The notes under the pieces were generated by a model, which worked only from the letters and a program-made list of their open reading frames with translations, was not told where the DNA came from and ran no database searches. Source: Carex sylvatica (taxonomy: Eukaryota > Streptophyta > Magnoliopsida > Poales > Cyperaceae). From it: a stretch of 64,000 bases of DNA. Both the position numbers and the translations under genes were made by a program. The stretch covers positions 54,886 to 118,885 of the forward strand of contig CAXKVR010000251.1 of assembly GCA_964058845.1 (NCBI GenBank), in the 5' to 3' direction. This document shows positions 39,801 through 51,656 of the stretch, piece by piece; the stretch's first letter is position 1, and each line of letters starts with the position of its first letter.

Positions 39801-42800
39801 ATTTTCCACGATTAAAAATACATACAAGAAAAATTCTCTTTTATTTTACAGGTAAACATGAATTATTGCAAAAAGCTGTAACATTGGGGCAAATTTAGAA
39901 GAAATTATGAACTGCGATATTGGTTTTATAAGAGAGTATATGACCTTCAGATAGTCAAATAAAATCAGACACTGAAGAAGGATATGGCGACGAAAACTAG
40001 GGTCCTTCAGCTGGCAAAAAATTATCACAGAGTAAACAAACCTATGTGAGAAACTTTTTAATGTCTTCTTATCTGAATAATATCAAGCATTTTACAAATA
40101 TGAACCTCAAGCCCCATAAGGTTACTGCTAGTAAGGTACTTAATGCTAAAAGTAGCTTCTTCCTCTTGTTCAAGATTATTGGCCTTCCCTTCATCCTCAG
40201 TAAGAGGTTGCGCTTCAAATGTATCTAATACAACCTAAAAATTCAAAAACAATATTTTGTATGCGCAATGATACATGACAAATTAAAAATAGAGTGTTGT
40301 ACTAGGATTATACATACCGCTAAGTTGCCAGCAAATTTTTGCCATTTGGGTTGACTCAATGTAGTTTGAGCTGGGTTGCTGAAATGTTCCTGCATGAACA
40401 ATGATTAGATTATTTATTTGTCTTATTATTTGCTTATTATTTACAATAAGTTTCATGAATATTTAAAAGAAGTTTTTTCACAAAACTTAACAAACCATCT
40501 ATGGACTCCATAACAACATAGCATTTTCTCCTCAGGGTAACCCAAAAAAACATCCCCAGCAATAATAAAATAAAACACTGCTTAACACTCTCGCAATCAC
40601 ACCTATCAGGCCCACAAAATACAGAGTATAGAAATAAGATACAGATCTTAAGCATAGAACACAAATAGTGAGCAATATTTCAAGCTCAGTTCACAACCAT
40701 AATCAGATCATGCCAAACTATTATTTTTTATTTATCTCTGTCTATTTCTATCATTTGTATCTGAGGAAATGTAAGCTCCTGCAAAACCCTCCATAATTTT
40801 AAACTTCATTGGCTTACTTGTTCCAATAACATAGAACTATTTGGTCATAAAAAAGGGCTTTAAAAACTGTTCAAACAGATAATTCATTATATCTGTACAA
40901 GAAAAAATACTGAACACATTTCAAGCTCGGTTCACAACCATAATCAGATCAAGCCAAACTATTATTTTTTATTTATCTCTGTCTATTTCTATCATTTTTT
41001 TCTGAGGAAATGTAAGCTCTTGCAAAGCCCTCCACAATTTTAAACTTCATTGGCTTACTTATTCCAATAACATAGAACTATTTGGTAATAAAAGGGCTTT
41101 AAAAACTGTTCAAACAGAGAATTCATTATATCTGTACAAAAAAAATCAACTTAATGATACAGAAACCATACCTGTAGACTCCACAAGGTTTTGTAGAATT
41201 TAAAATCAATAGGCACCCCTAAATTGATTAAAATAAAAAATAATTTAAACCGATGAGAAACAAAACTACAAAGCATTTCTTCTGACAATAGGTGGGATGA
41301 AATTAAAGATGTAATAGTACCTTCAGATGCCTCCTTCTCATACTTGGTTTCATTCGAAGTATTAAAAACTCCCTTGATATTCACAGCTGCAAAATTGATG
41401 AAGATAAAACTCAACAATAACAACAACAACAACAACAACCAAGCCTTTAGTCCCAAACAAGTTGGGGTAGGCTAGAAATAAAACCCAATCGATGAAGATA
41501 AAACTCCAAGTAATAAAATATACTAGCTATATGCAAGAAAGATGGGGTTTGTATTTACCTGATCGTTCTGACAAAGGAAAAAAATGGGCGAGAAACATAA
41601 GAATTCGACCACAGAAAACAACATCATTTGCCTGGAAGTTAAGTAAAAATAAAAATAATATAATGGCACACTAGTTGAGTAGCATGTTTGATCTTAACAA
41701 AATTTCTCTTCAAGATGTCTAAATAAAAAATAAAAAAAACACACCTTTGAGAGTCTCCTAAGCAGCTGGTTACAAGTCCTTAGCATAACTAACTTTCCGC
41801 GACCAAAAAGCTCTTGCTAAAAAGAGAAAGACAGAGAGAGAGAAATTAAGTTAGCTAAGCAAGTGGTTTCAAAACAGAGCAGGCACCTACATAATTGGTG
41901 AGTACAATTTACCGCTCACAACACACCTTGCCCAAAATATCTTGTTTGCTTTCTATATATGCAAACACTTCTTTGCAATCCTTTATAGTTGACATCTCCG
42001 TCAAATCCTCTAACAACTGAAAAATCATGCCTCCTTCCACATGGCCTCTTTCACATAAATAAAGCACAATATCTGGAAAGAAAAAGAACAAACAGAAAAT
42101 TGTCATAACCTAAATCAGGATTTTGAAATGAGCATGGACTTAAAGTAGCAAAATGAGAAAGTACCAAGAAGGTGAGGTATTTGACCACCATTTTGACTGC
42201 GTTGCATCATCCTCTGACCTGATTGAACTGCCGATGACTAACCAAGGAAATTAGATTGTTAAAAAAAAATTTAGTCCATTTTGACATAGTAATGCTGTTA
42301 GTGGCAACCAGTTGAATGGTAGCACCTCCTATCCTTAGGATTCATTTGAAATATTGAAATCACATTGCAAAAAGACAATAAACACCAATTTGTGGCTTGC
42401 TTTCTTTGTTTCAGATATGCAATGAATAGTAACCGGCACACTGTATTCACATAATTTGTTTTCCAGGAGAAATAAATGCATATATGCAATTTGATTGAGA
42501 TTTAAATGAAAAGGGAAGAAAAAAAGATATTAAAAGCTTACAACTAATTCTTGGAGCAAGGTTCTAAGTGCATTTTCCAACGATTGGTTTTCATCCAGGA
42601 CCAGTACCGTTTGTTTCTATCAATTTAAAGCATAGCAAAAATTTGAAAGTTAATTACAGCACAAATAATATTACGATCATGGTGATAATAAAATTACACA
42701 ATACCAAAACAACATAATCTAGGTAGTTACCTGAGGCTTAATAGCTTCCTGCACTGCTCGAAGTGCAAAATTTTCTGGAGGTTCATCTTTCATAAGCACA

Positions 42801-42814
42801 TTTGTAAACACCCC
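36842..42814 (-). CDS. THO complex subunit 1 (HPR1), 20 exons
   Basis: This is a core subunit of the THO/TREX complex, which couples transcription to mRNP assembly and nuclear export and feeds small-RNA pathways in plants. Exons: 42814-42731, 42616-42542, 42237-42165, 42072-41927, 41816-41745, 41631-41559, 41386-41321, 41218-41172, 40389-40318, 40234-40106, 40010-39945, 39562-39521, 39453-39337, 39246-39164, 39062-39005, 38831-38760, 38570-38520, 38412-38353, 38037-37882, 37015-36842. They join in phase to 571 residues. Signatures include KQTVLVLDENQSLENALRTL, LVMLRTCNQLLRRLSKAND, FCGRILMFLAHFFPLSERSA, VWWKRDGCLPFEKQP and EYHHKNNRVYCWKGLRF. The C-terminus is acidic and Glu-rich. The first exon listed starts GVFTNVLMKDEPPENFAL. 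Either its internal Met begins the protein (564 residues) or a short upstream exon near 43260-43360 supplies the start, which I could not settle. Confidence 0.93.
38123..38311. mobile_element. 189-bp hAT MITE in a THO1 intron
   Basis: The ends are CAGTGGCGGAAGTAAAC and, from the right in reverse complement, CAGGGGCGGAACCAG, the classic CAGxGGCGGA hAT terminus. Exact octamers TCAGCTTA flank it (38115-38122 and 38312-38319). It sits inside the intron 38038-38352 of the THO1 gene and makes up over half of it. Non-coding. Confidence 0.9.
40681..41146. repeat. Tandem duplication of about 241 bp in a THO1 intron
   Basis: Copy 1 starts at 40681 (CAAGCTCAGTTCACAACCAT) and copy 2 at 40922 (CAAGCTCGGTTCACAACCAT). 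They stay collinear to about CATTATATCTGTACAA with only scattered differences. The duplication is confined to the intron 40390-41171 and does not touch an exon. Confidence 0.9.
41404..41478 (-). repeat. SINE/LINE-type 3' tail fragment
   Basis: On the minus strand it reads AGCCTACCCCAACTTGTTTG, then GGACTAAAGGCTTGG, then a (TTG)n tail. This block with a TTG-repeat tail is widespread as the 3' end of short retroposons in many plant genomes. Only the tail portion is seen here, in the THO1 intron 41387-41558. Confidence 0.55.
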
Positions 42815-43566
42815 CTAAGACATTTAAGAAGTCAATGTGTTGCGAGAGAAGAACAGATGCTAAGTTTCTATAAACACATGTAAAAATTTACGTGAAATCA
42901 ACATGAAAGGGCATGAACATCAGAGTTCAATAATCTTAAACCTAACTTAACTGAAGAGAAACCTTAAGCCCGGAGGATTTGATAGCAGTGAATAGTAAAT
43001 ATATTAGCTTCCTCTGATTTTAGGTGATTCCATGTGGCTTCGAAGTTAAGATAGGAATTACAAGATTGGCTTGCAGGAGACACTCACTCCGAAAGAAACA
43101 ATCCAGGTGTTATTCTTACCTAATTCCCTAACCTACTAACTGCCAATCGTTTGTACAAGAGTTCCGATTGGGCTTTCTTTTCATAACCAACAATGAAGAG
43201 GGGGGAGAGAGAGAGAGAGAGGGCTGAATAAGCATAGTACAATGATTCGGTCGCGATCGGCGTGGGACGAAACAGGGAGGAGGGGAGAACGATCCTTGGA
43301 GTGGTGGTGAAGAAGGATGCGAAGTCCCGGAGCGCCAGAAGTCGCCTCTGCCATTGCCGGAGTAAGTTGCGATAGAATAGAGCGGGCGAGCTGAGACCGA
43401 CTGTGACGAATTCCGACGAGGTTTAATCAGTTTTCCTATTCTGGCTGCGTCGTTCGGAAGATTAATTGGGCTTTATGGGCCAAGATATTTGGGCCGCTAG
43501 AATTTGAATAGAGCAGGTTTAATGACTTTAATCAGATTCTTGTAAATCGGTGTTCCTTGAGAAACT
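42815..43566 (-). promoter_or_regulatory. THO1 5' region, first exon and promoter not resolved
   Basis: It contains an ATG at 43353 opening MAEATSGAPGLRILLHHHSK with an in-phase GT 27 codons later (CCT|GTTTCG), which could be a coding first exon. That text does not resemble other THO1 N-termini and may be 5' untranslated sequence. A GA microsatellite lies at 43200-43221. The second MULE begins only 760 bp upstream of the first certain exon. Confidence 0.45.
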
Positions 43567-43575
43567 GCTCCAGGA

Positions 43576-46500
43576 GGGGAATTTTACAAAATGCCCATCC
43601 TTCGAGAAAGATCAAATAAAATGTTTTCACACTAAATTTTTTGACAAAATGCTGTGAGACCCAAACTTACCTTCCCTTCCTCTCCCTCCCCTCTCTCCAT
43701 GTTACTCCCTCTCCCTCTCCACGTTAATTGCTGTGCCTTTTAATTTGAAAAGTTTTTTTTTTTTTTGGAAAGTGTTAAATGAAGAAGGCTGAAGGTGCTA
43801 TTATTGTTATTTTTTTGATACCACATTTAATTTCTTAGATATCATGCATTTTTAATAACTTCAAATATTTGCATTTGACTTAGTGATAAGTTATGTTTTG
43901 TTTTATTTTTAAGTTCTGTTTCGATTTTACTTTATTTGAATTTCTGTCTTTTTTCTTTGACTGACGACTCTTGGTTCGATGATCCGTCGTAATCTAGGCT
44001 ATTTCAAATATCATGTAATATTTCATGTACAGATTTGTAAAGTTTTATATATTTAGTATAAAAAAAATTTTGTAAAAGATTTTTAACATCGTAATTCTTT
44101 TAACAATTGTTGTACTATAGTATTAATTTATTCTATAAAATATTTTGGATTAACATATGAATCTTTATAATATAGACATTTTACATATAGTTTATTCGGT
44201 ACAAAAAGAATAACATACGAATATATTAAATATATACATTCTGCATATAATTTATTCAGTAAAAAAAATCATAATGTGGCTTACACAATTATAAAAAATA
44301 TATCACATCACATACTAGGAACAATTAAGTGAGATACTCATGCTTCAAAAAAACGTACTAGTCATGTACATTTTTCTTAAAAATTCATAGTTCATTCAAC
44401 TTTGTCTTTCACATATATAAATTTCAAAACAATTACTAATACCAACAATACGAAAGAGTACAATAAAATGAAACAAAATATTGCTAGAAATGGTAAATCA
44501 TAAATATATACTACTGCCTTAACCTAATGTGCTTGTATCAAACTTTCAAACCTCCTACAATAAAGAAATATATAAAAAGTTATAATATAAAGTGAACAAC
44601 TTCATATTAAAATGACCAAGTAGTAATTAATAAACTCTAAATAATAAAAAATCTCACATTAGATTAATGTTTAATACTTTAGTTGTCAGCAGTAGATGAA
44701 TTCTCAAGTTGTGGCACCTGCATAATCATATAATTTTATTAGTAAAAATAATAATATTTGAAACAAATGCAATGAGAAAATGCTTATTACCTCTAGTTTG
44801 TTGAAGCTGCTGACAATTTTTTTTTGTTATGACCAAGCTCATTGCAATGCCCGCATTTACGTTTTGTTGTACCAGTTGTTTCTCTCACATCCATTGAATT
44901 ATGTATGCGAGTTGACTTAGGACAACCCTTTTTTTTCCTAAGTGCAGAAGGGAGCACTGTTGGTCCTTCAATGCTTGGCCAAAATCTCTTGTCTGGTACA
45001 GGATGAAACTGGATCGAGTATGCATTTTGGTACATCTCAGTGAAATACCAATCATCACAAAGTGTATGAAAGTTTGTTTTGTGCCATTGATCACCACAAC
45101 AGGCCAACATATGATTGTAAGGAAGGCCAATATGTCGAAATGCCTGACATACACAAATTGATGACCTCCCATTTATTGTTACCGGGTATTTTGAGGTTCC
45201 AGTATTAACCTCGTAATCACAGGGACCAAACCGACATTCCTGGTACCTGCGAGATGCGATTTGTCGAGGGCGAATTTGGTCAATAACTTTAGGGCATAAC
45301 TGGGTTGTCATCTTTCTTCCTTGCTCACTGCACTCAACAAAAGTTTGGTTTACACTATAAAAGGTAGCAGCAACAAATGCAGTAATAGGTAGTGATCGAG
45401 TACCTCTAAGTACCGAGTTAAGGCTCTCAGACCAATTGGTGGTCATAACACCATATCTTCTTCCACCATCAAATGCTAATGCCCAATATTCACGGTCGTC
45501 ATTTATTTTCTCCTCTATCCATTTCCAAGCATTCTCACACTCAGTTTTTAATTTCTCTTTCAGTCTATTAAACTCTACAATCTCATTTACACAACCAATT
45601 CTGTAAAATTTATCCAATACTACTTTATCAATAATACCTGCCTTCTTAAGATTTGCCTTTATATGACGCAAACACCAGCGATGGGCATGACCATCATCAG
45701 GAGAAAATACTCTACGAACCACCTCTTTATTACCTGAAAAACGATCAGATATGATGCAAATCTTTCTTTCACGTGTAACAAAATCTCTTAATGACTGAAG
45801 AAACCACTCCCAATTATCTCCATTTTCTTTATCACAAATAGAAAAAGCTATTGGATAAAGCCCCCTATTAGCATCAATACTTGTAGCAATTAATGCACGT
45901 CCCTCGTATTTGCCATACAAATTAGTGCCATCAACACTTACCACCGGTCGACACTTTTTCCAACCCTCTATTGAAGGGCCAAAAGCCCAAAAAACTCGCC
46001 TAAATTGTTGTACACTTGATCCTGTAAATGGAGGATTCATGGTCCAAACAGTACCTGGATTTGAAACTTGCATCATAGATAAGTATCTTGGTAAATCAGA
46101 AAAAGATTTTTTTCAACTACCGTATATAATTTTTAACGCTCTACTACGTGCTTTCCATGCCAAATCATAACTGATATCTGTTTTCCAATCATCCTTAATC
46201 TTGAGTCGAATTTCCTTTACACTCATTGATAGTGATGCTCTCATTGATGGAAGTATCTTCTCACAAATTAAAGCAGATGTGCAATTTCGATGCATATTGT
46301 TACCTATTGGAATAACACAATTATGAGACCCATTGTATTGACTAACCAAAAAGTATGTAGCTCCTTTCGGTCTATGTGCGTGCAACCTCCAATGGCAGTC
46401 ACTTTGAACACAAATACAAGTATAACAGCAAGTGTCAGATTTCTTCACTTTCATTTGAACATAGTGGGTTACATGCCACTCTCCAAGTGCCCTCAATAAA

Positions 46501-47905
46501 GCCTTTTTGTCAGAAAATATTAGTCCTTTCCACTCTCCGTTTGCATTTGCGGGGCCGTGCGTGGCAAACTGACTCACATTAGCCAAGTCTTCTATCTCAT
46601 ACGTTGCCAACCAAGATTTATCGGCATTGAAAGACATCGGGTTGTTGACAAATTCACCATCCACCTCTAGACTTTTGTTTATTTGAATTGCAGCAGCTAT
46701 GCTTGCGAGACCACCATCATGTTCAATTTCTATTTCTTCATCAACATTATCATCAGAATCAGAGCATTCTTCCTCTTCAGAATATTCGCTTGCATCACTG
46801 GACCATTCGAATGACAATGCATCAGCCATGATCCTACATGTACAAAACAAATATTAAAACAGTGCATTATCATTTCACATATTCATAATAATTAACCCAA
46901 TTAAATATATACATATAATTTTCTCTCTATTACCATAAATTTAGGTTTCTGATGTTTTGATTCCTTATACACAGAGTTATACAAAGTTATACATTAAAGA
47001 GGTTCACAAAATATGGATTTGAGTATATTGAAGATTAACTGTTAATTTAAAACTCAAGTAGTTATTACAATAGAGCTTATCCATTTAATTGAACCTAAGG
47101 CAGCTAAAAAATATATTTCAGTGTCTCTTTTCTTAAATTCTATTATAAAATATATTTGTAAATAAGAAACTAAAAAATAATCCAAAAGTCAAGTTAAAAT
47201 ATCTACTTAATCAAACTCAACTAAATAATTTTGATAAAAAAAACATACAAATTAAATCTATAAAGCCTCTTATCAGCGGTTCATAACAAATAGGGCATAC
47301 GAAATATATAGCCGGCTTCTTCTGAATTGTTGTGATGAACTTTAGTCAACTGAAAAGTAAAAAAAGAAACGAAAAATTCAAACATTAATTTTCTATAAAT
47401 TAAGAGGACCTATGCCATGTGATGCGCATATATGATGCTCTGAACTAGTCTAAGTAGAAGTTATTCAAGAAATTAGTTTCATTCAACAATATCTTCTCAC
47501 TAAACTCATATGTGATAGATATAACAAGGTTTAAGAAGAGAAGATCAAACCTACCGATGGTTGTGCTATGTGCATAGGAGAGGTACTGGAACAGAGGTGA
47601 ATCAAAGGGAAGCAAAGCAAGTGCAGAGGAGAGCAATACGGTGGTGCGGAGGAGAGCGTGATGGGGAAGAGAGACGAAGAGTTTGAGAAAATGAACAGAG
47701 TATTGGGGAGGCGAACAGACGGGAAGGCTTTTTTTTTTTTAATTCTACGGAAGGGAAGGGAAGGGAAGGGACATAGTGAAAGTAAATAGAGGGAAGGGAA
47801 CAAATTTACATTAGTGGGTCCTACAATGACATTTTGACAAAGAATTTAATAGGAGGGTATTTTGTTTGATTGTTTTTATTGGAATGACAGTTTGTAAATT
47901 TCTCC
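43576..47905. mobile_element. 4,330-bp MULE with transposase only
   Basis: The ends are GGGGAATTTTACAAAATGCC and, from the right in reverse complement, GGAGAAATTTACAAACTGTC. The inverted similarity extends about 100 bp to AATTTTTTGACAAAATG / TTCTTTGTCAAAATG. Exact 9-bp flanks GCTCCAGGA lie at 43567-43575 and 47906-47914. One transposase gene (-) fills the middle (44793-46850). The rest is leader and AT-rich tail. It inserted just upstream of THO1, so it now borders that promoter. Confidence 0.93.
44793..46850 (-). pseudogene. MULE transposase with one nonsense codon and a tail frameshift
   Basis: One frame of 686 codons is interrupted only by TGA at 46113-46115. That TGA replaces the Trp of the conserved GSWxxS motif (the other MULE here has GSWEKS). 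Order of parts: acidic N-terminus (SEEEECSDSDDNVDEEIEIE), MuDR-type Cys/His block (CICVQSDCHWRLHAH), and the catalytic core with VVSVDGTNLYGKYEG (Asp), ICIISDRFSGN (Asp), CLRHIKANL and TTNWSESLNS (Glu). The SWIM region CVCQAFRHIGLPYNH follows, in which Tyr stands where the third zinc ligand Cys is expected, then a zinc knuckle CGHCNELGHNKKKL lacking its last Cys. The missing Cys is in the next frame: a run of nine A's there is probably one base too long. Product predicted inactive. Confidence 0.9.
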
Positions 47906-47938
47906 GCTCCAGGAAGTCGAATCTTGGATCCGGATCAA

Positions 47939-48079
47939 AAGTAACTCAAATTTTGAGTTTGGATTCGGACCGTCCAATCATAATTCCGACCAATCTCATC
48001 CGAGATGGTATAGATGGACTCCTCCAATATTCATGCTAGAGCAGATCGGACGGTCCAGATCCAAACTCAAAAGACCAAA
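47939..48079. mobile_element. Fold-back MITE, AGTAACYCAA family, copy 3
   Basis: Left arm AAGTAACTCAAATTTTGAG, then CGGACCGTCCAATC. The right arm has GATCGGACGGTCCAGATCC and AAACTCAAAA, but the outermost GAGTTACTT is lost. It lies 33 bp beyond the right end of the second MULE. Confidence 0.55.
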
Positions 48080-49395
48080 TATTGGTAAAAAGCAGACAAA
48101 TTCCGCAAAAACAAACGTTGAGCAAATCAGATTCAATCTCTTTGGGAGTGAAAATTATCCTTTATTTTTAATGACAAGATCATGCAAGGAGTTACTGGTT
48201 CAAATTTCGGATGAAAATTTAGTTATATAAATATTCGAATTTGAAAATTTAATCCTCATTTTATCTAAAATAAAATCTCTTTAGACTTGTGACGAATGTT
48301 CTCATATAACTGCCCATAATTATTTGGTGTATAAATAATACCATTAAAAAAATCTTCTTTTCCTTTCCTATTAAAAAAAGAAGTTGGTCGATTAATTATA
48401 GGGTTTATTTTAGCCTAGTGATCTACTTATCCAGAATACACCAAAAACCAATCCAATTATAAAATAAAATAGAGAGTGTAGAGTATCGAAGAAGAGAAAA
48501 TGGCAAATCAAATCAAGGCATAAGGTACATGGACAAATTTTAAGACGTGATTTGAGAAAATGGTGATTTGTAATGGATGAAATGAAAATTTAATGCGGAA
48601 TTTGGTGTGGTCTTCTTCAAAATTTTGGTTTCTAGTCTGTAAAATTGCTTGTTGAGTTTTAGTTGATGTTTAGCTGCTTGTTTGCTCCCCTGTTTCCTCT
48701 GTTTTGCATTTTCCCTTTTTTGTCAGTTGCCATAATTAAATAAGCTCAAACAGTGGCTGTTAGAAAACAGCAATCTTTCAAGTAAAAATAAAGTATATTT
48801 TTTCAGGCCCTTTGAATATCTAATTTTTCAATGAGTATAAAATACATAAACTTCATCACACCACAATCGTGTTCAGAAAATATCACAAATTCACTTTTGA
48901 TTTATATTTTACAATATATCAAGTTGTCAAATCCACCACACCCTGTATCGATCATTGCCACGTGTGATGGGGCCTAACAGTTTATTTGTGTCATGATTTA
49001 TACTGATTTTTTTTGTTTTCATAGGAATAAAACCATGCAAAAACAATTGAATGATCGATCCAATAGTGAAAGGTGACAGGAAAGAGCACGTCTCATCTCA
49101 TTTCGAAGATGCCAGTTAAGTTTTGTTACACTTGGGGCAGCCCCTAGCTAATCACACAGTAAGAAATACATAAACCCAGAATCCATATCCAGGAATGTAA
49201 ACCCAAACATTAATTTCCTCTCATTTTACATATTTAAACTGAAGAAAATGGAAAAGGACACTGCAAACAATATATCCATCCCTAATTGAACTGATGAATT
49301 CCATAGACCTAAAACCTATATGAACTTACACATATGAAGAAATTAAATCCCAACTAGCTATATATTACACATGAATCAACTAAATCAACTGCTAA
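48080..49395. other. Intergenic, nothing recognised
   Basis: No gene or bounded repeat. The part nearest 49395 is the 3' flank of the small membrane-protein gene. Confidence 0.45.
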
Positions 49396-49698
49396 TTAAC
49401 CTTCAAAAAAATAAGTTGCGTGGTTGAGCACCGCATTGACCAAAGCAGCTGTTCGGGGAAACAAATGAACTACAAGGGAAAGATAAAGCAAGATGATTCC
49501 CTCAACAAAAATTGCATATCCCAAAGAAATATTCTTACTGTAACTAGCCGAGCACTGGTGAGATTCTTTCAAAACAATTGATGCTCCAGTGAACACCAGG
49601 AACAAACCCAAATGACGAAGTTTCTTGCACATCATGTTAAGATCATAATCATCATGCTCATCAGGAGCGAAAACCGGAACATTTTCATGGGCCGCCAT
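49396..49698 (-). CDS. Small two-helix membrane protein, 100 residues, unknown
   Basis: A single frame starts at ATGGCGGCC (49698). It has a polar, acidic N-terminus (FAPDEHDDYDL), a hydrophobic segment at about residues 30-43 (LGLFLVFTGASIVL) and a second at about 57-80 (SLGYAIFVEGIILLYLSLVV). I do not recognise the family. A real gene is supported by a TATA-like CATAAATACT about 90 bp upstream and by duplication of the whole promoter-leader unit (see 49693-49957). Without that context the frame is short enough to be chance, so function must stay open. Confidence 0.55.
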   Translation of the reverse strand: MAAHENVPVFAPDEHDDYDLNMMCKKLRHLGLFLVFTGASIVLKESHQCSASYSKNISLGYAIFVEGIILLYLSLVVHLFPRTAALVNAVLNHATYFFEG

Positions 49699-49957
49699 AG
49701 ACTAATTCCAACTTCGACAGTACTTCTTGATTTCTTTAAATTTTGGAGAGTGAAATAGCAAGAAGAGCTGGTGGAAAGGAGAGCAAGTATTTATGACTTA
49801 ATGTGTTGGTTGAGGTGAGCCATAGATTAGATCTCCGAATGTAGTTCTTGATTTCTTTAAAAATTTGGAGAGTGGGAAGGTGATAGACTAGGAGAGCAGG
49901 ATGCCTGGATATATAGGAGGGCGAGTAAACCTGAAGAGATGCATGGGTATTTATAGG
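49693..49957 (-). promoter_or_regulatory. Duplicated promoter and leader upstream of the small membrane-protein gene
   Basis: Two units share, on the minus strand, CACTCTCCAAA, AAAGAAATCAAGAA and TAGTCTATGGC-like text ending at an ATG. The proximal unit (49693-49796) leads into the gene. The distal unit (49816-49957) has its own TATA box (CTATAAATACC, about 49948-49957) and an ATG that opens only MAHLNQHIKS before a stop. Transcription from the distal TATA would carry this ten-codon upstream frame. Confidence 0.7.
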
Positions 49958-51656
49958 TGTGCAAACCAAAAGGAAATTTCCCGTAACTGTTAAGTAACTG
50001 AATGGTATGAAACTTTTCCTTTTCAGTCCTTTGCAAAATTGAGAATGAGGATGAGGACTCTTTGAAAATTATCCCAAAAAATTTCGAAGGACTGAAGAAA
50101 AATAGAAAATAGAAAATATCCTAGTTTTTAGTGTTGTTTTGGTATTAAGCCGAATTTTTTTCACCTTCAGGTTTACCTTTTAAATATTTCATCAAAAATT
50201 TAAAACTTAAGATTTAAGTTTTAAAGGTTTGATTGCATAACCAATTAAATTTTATCAAATTTTATATTTATCATATCTTAATAACGAAAAATATATACAA
50301 TTTTAGTAGTTTGGACTTTGGACAATAATATGGAAGACATCAAATAAATTTACTTGAAAGTTTGTTTTACGCTAAATCACCATTTGACTATTGGAATGTG
50401 TAAAGTTAATGAGTTGTAAGTTCATGAACTATTGATTCTTCCTTTTCAAACTCTTGATCAGTTTTTTATGGCTAAAAAATATACTCAATTAGCATTATAT
50501 ACATTACTGTAAATTTTTTGAAAATACAATACTAAGAAAGATGCCGAAAGGAAGAAAGCATACTAAACTGCAATTTACATAATTTTAGCAAGCAAATATA
50601 TAAACAATTCTAGCGTATATTTAACATTTTATGTTACATTTAAATTAGATGTGTTCTCTATCATCCATGATGTATATTAAATTTGAGTTAATTGATACTT
50701 CAATCGTTCTTAAATCAAAAGATCGTTGGAAATTTCAAATCTATCATTAAATGATAAAACATTCTCATTACCCTTTTTTTTGTACTTGAATTCTCTATAA
50801 TATATATATATATATCACACTTAACGTGTTGAATTTCAGTTTTAAAATCTATTTTTGACTATTTTCAGCAACTATCAAATTAAGATAGTGCCAAGGGATC
50901 TTAATCTGTAATTTATATATGCCTGAAATTTGTCGAACTGTTGAATCTATTTCAAAATTGCTTAACACAAAGGATTTCAAAAATCATGCTTACTATTACA
51001 TTATCTTCTGTACAAGAAGTCACAAATTCAAAATCCAATACCTCATCTCATGCTCAAGACAGTCTTCACTCAAGCTCAAGCACATAGCATGGGTACAAAA
51101 CAGTCAACAAAAACTACTAAAAAAAACAAAAGAACATGAAGCATCTGCTGATCTTACCAGCATTTGGGACTCAATCAGATCTGATGACTAACAGAGGCCA
51201 GATCAATCAATAAGTTCACCTATCATGCAGTTCTTTAATAATTTTTCTTTTTAATGTTTGTTTATGAAAATAAACTACAATTTCACTGCTATATATTAAA
51301 CAAAAAAAACCTTCATAAATTACTGAAGACATTCAGTTCAAAAGAGGCACTTTGTGATGCAACAAAATCATTAAAGAAGAAACGACAAAATTGTTGGTTC
51401 TGAGCAGAGTGACTTTTTATGTGTTGGAAGAAAAGTTCAAATCCCCTGAAAAAAGAGCAGAAATAAATTAATAATCTTTTCTATAACATCATTTAAACCT
51501 CTTTTATCCCGAAACAACTAAACAAAAATGAATAGTAAAATGACCTGTGAAAAACGGAAGGGAAGAAAAGAAACAACCACGAGACCACGACCCACTACTG
51601 TTATAGAAAATATATATTAATAAAAATATTAAGGATAAGAAATATCATACCAATTT
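49958..51656. other. Intergenic, nothing recognised
   Basis: AT-rich with a TATATA tract at about 50801-50815. It includes the 3' untranslated region of the ARF-GAP gene at its right edge. Confidence 0.45.
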
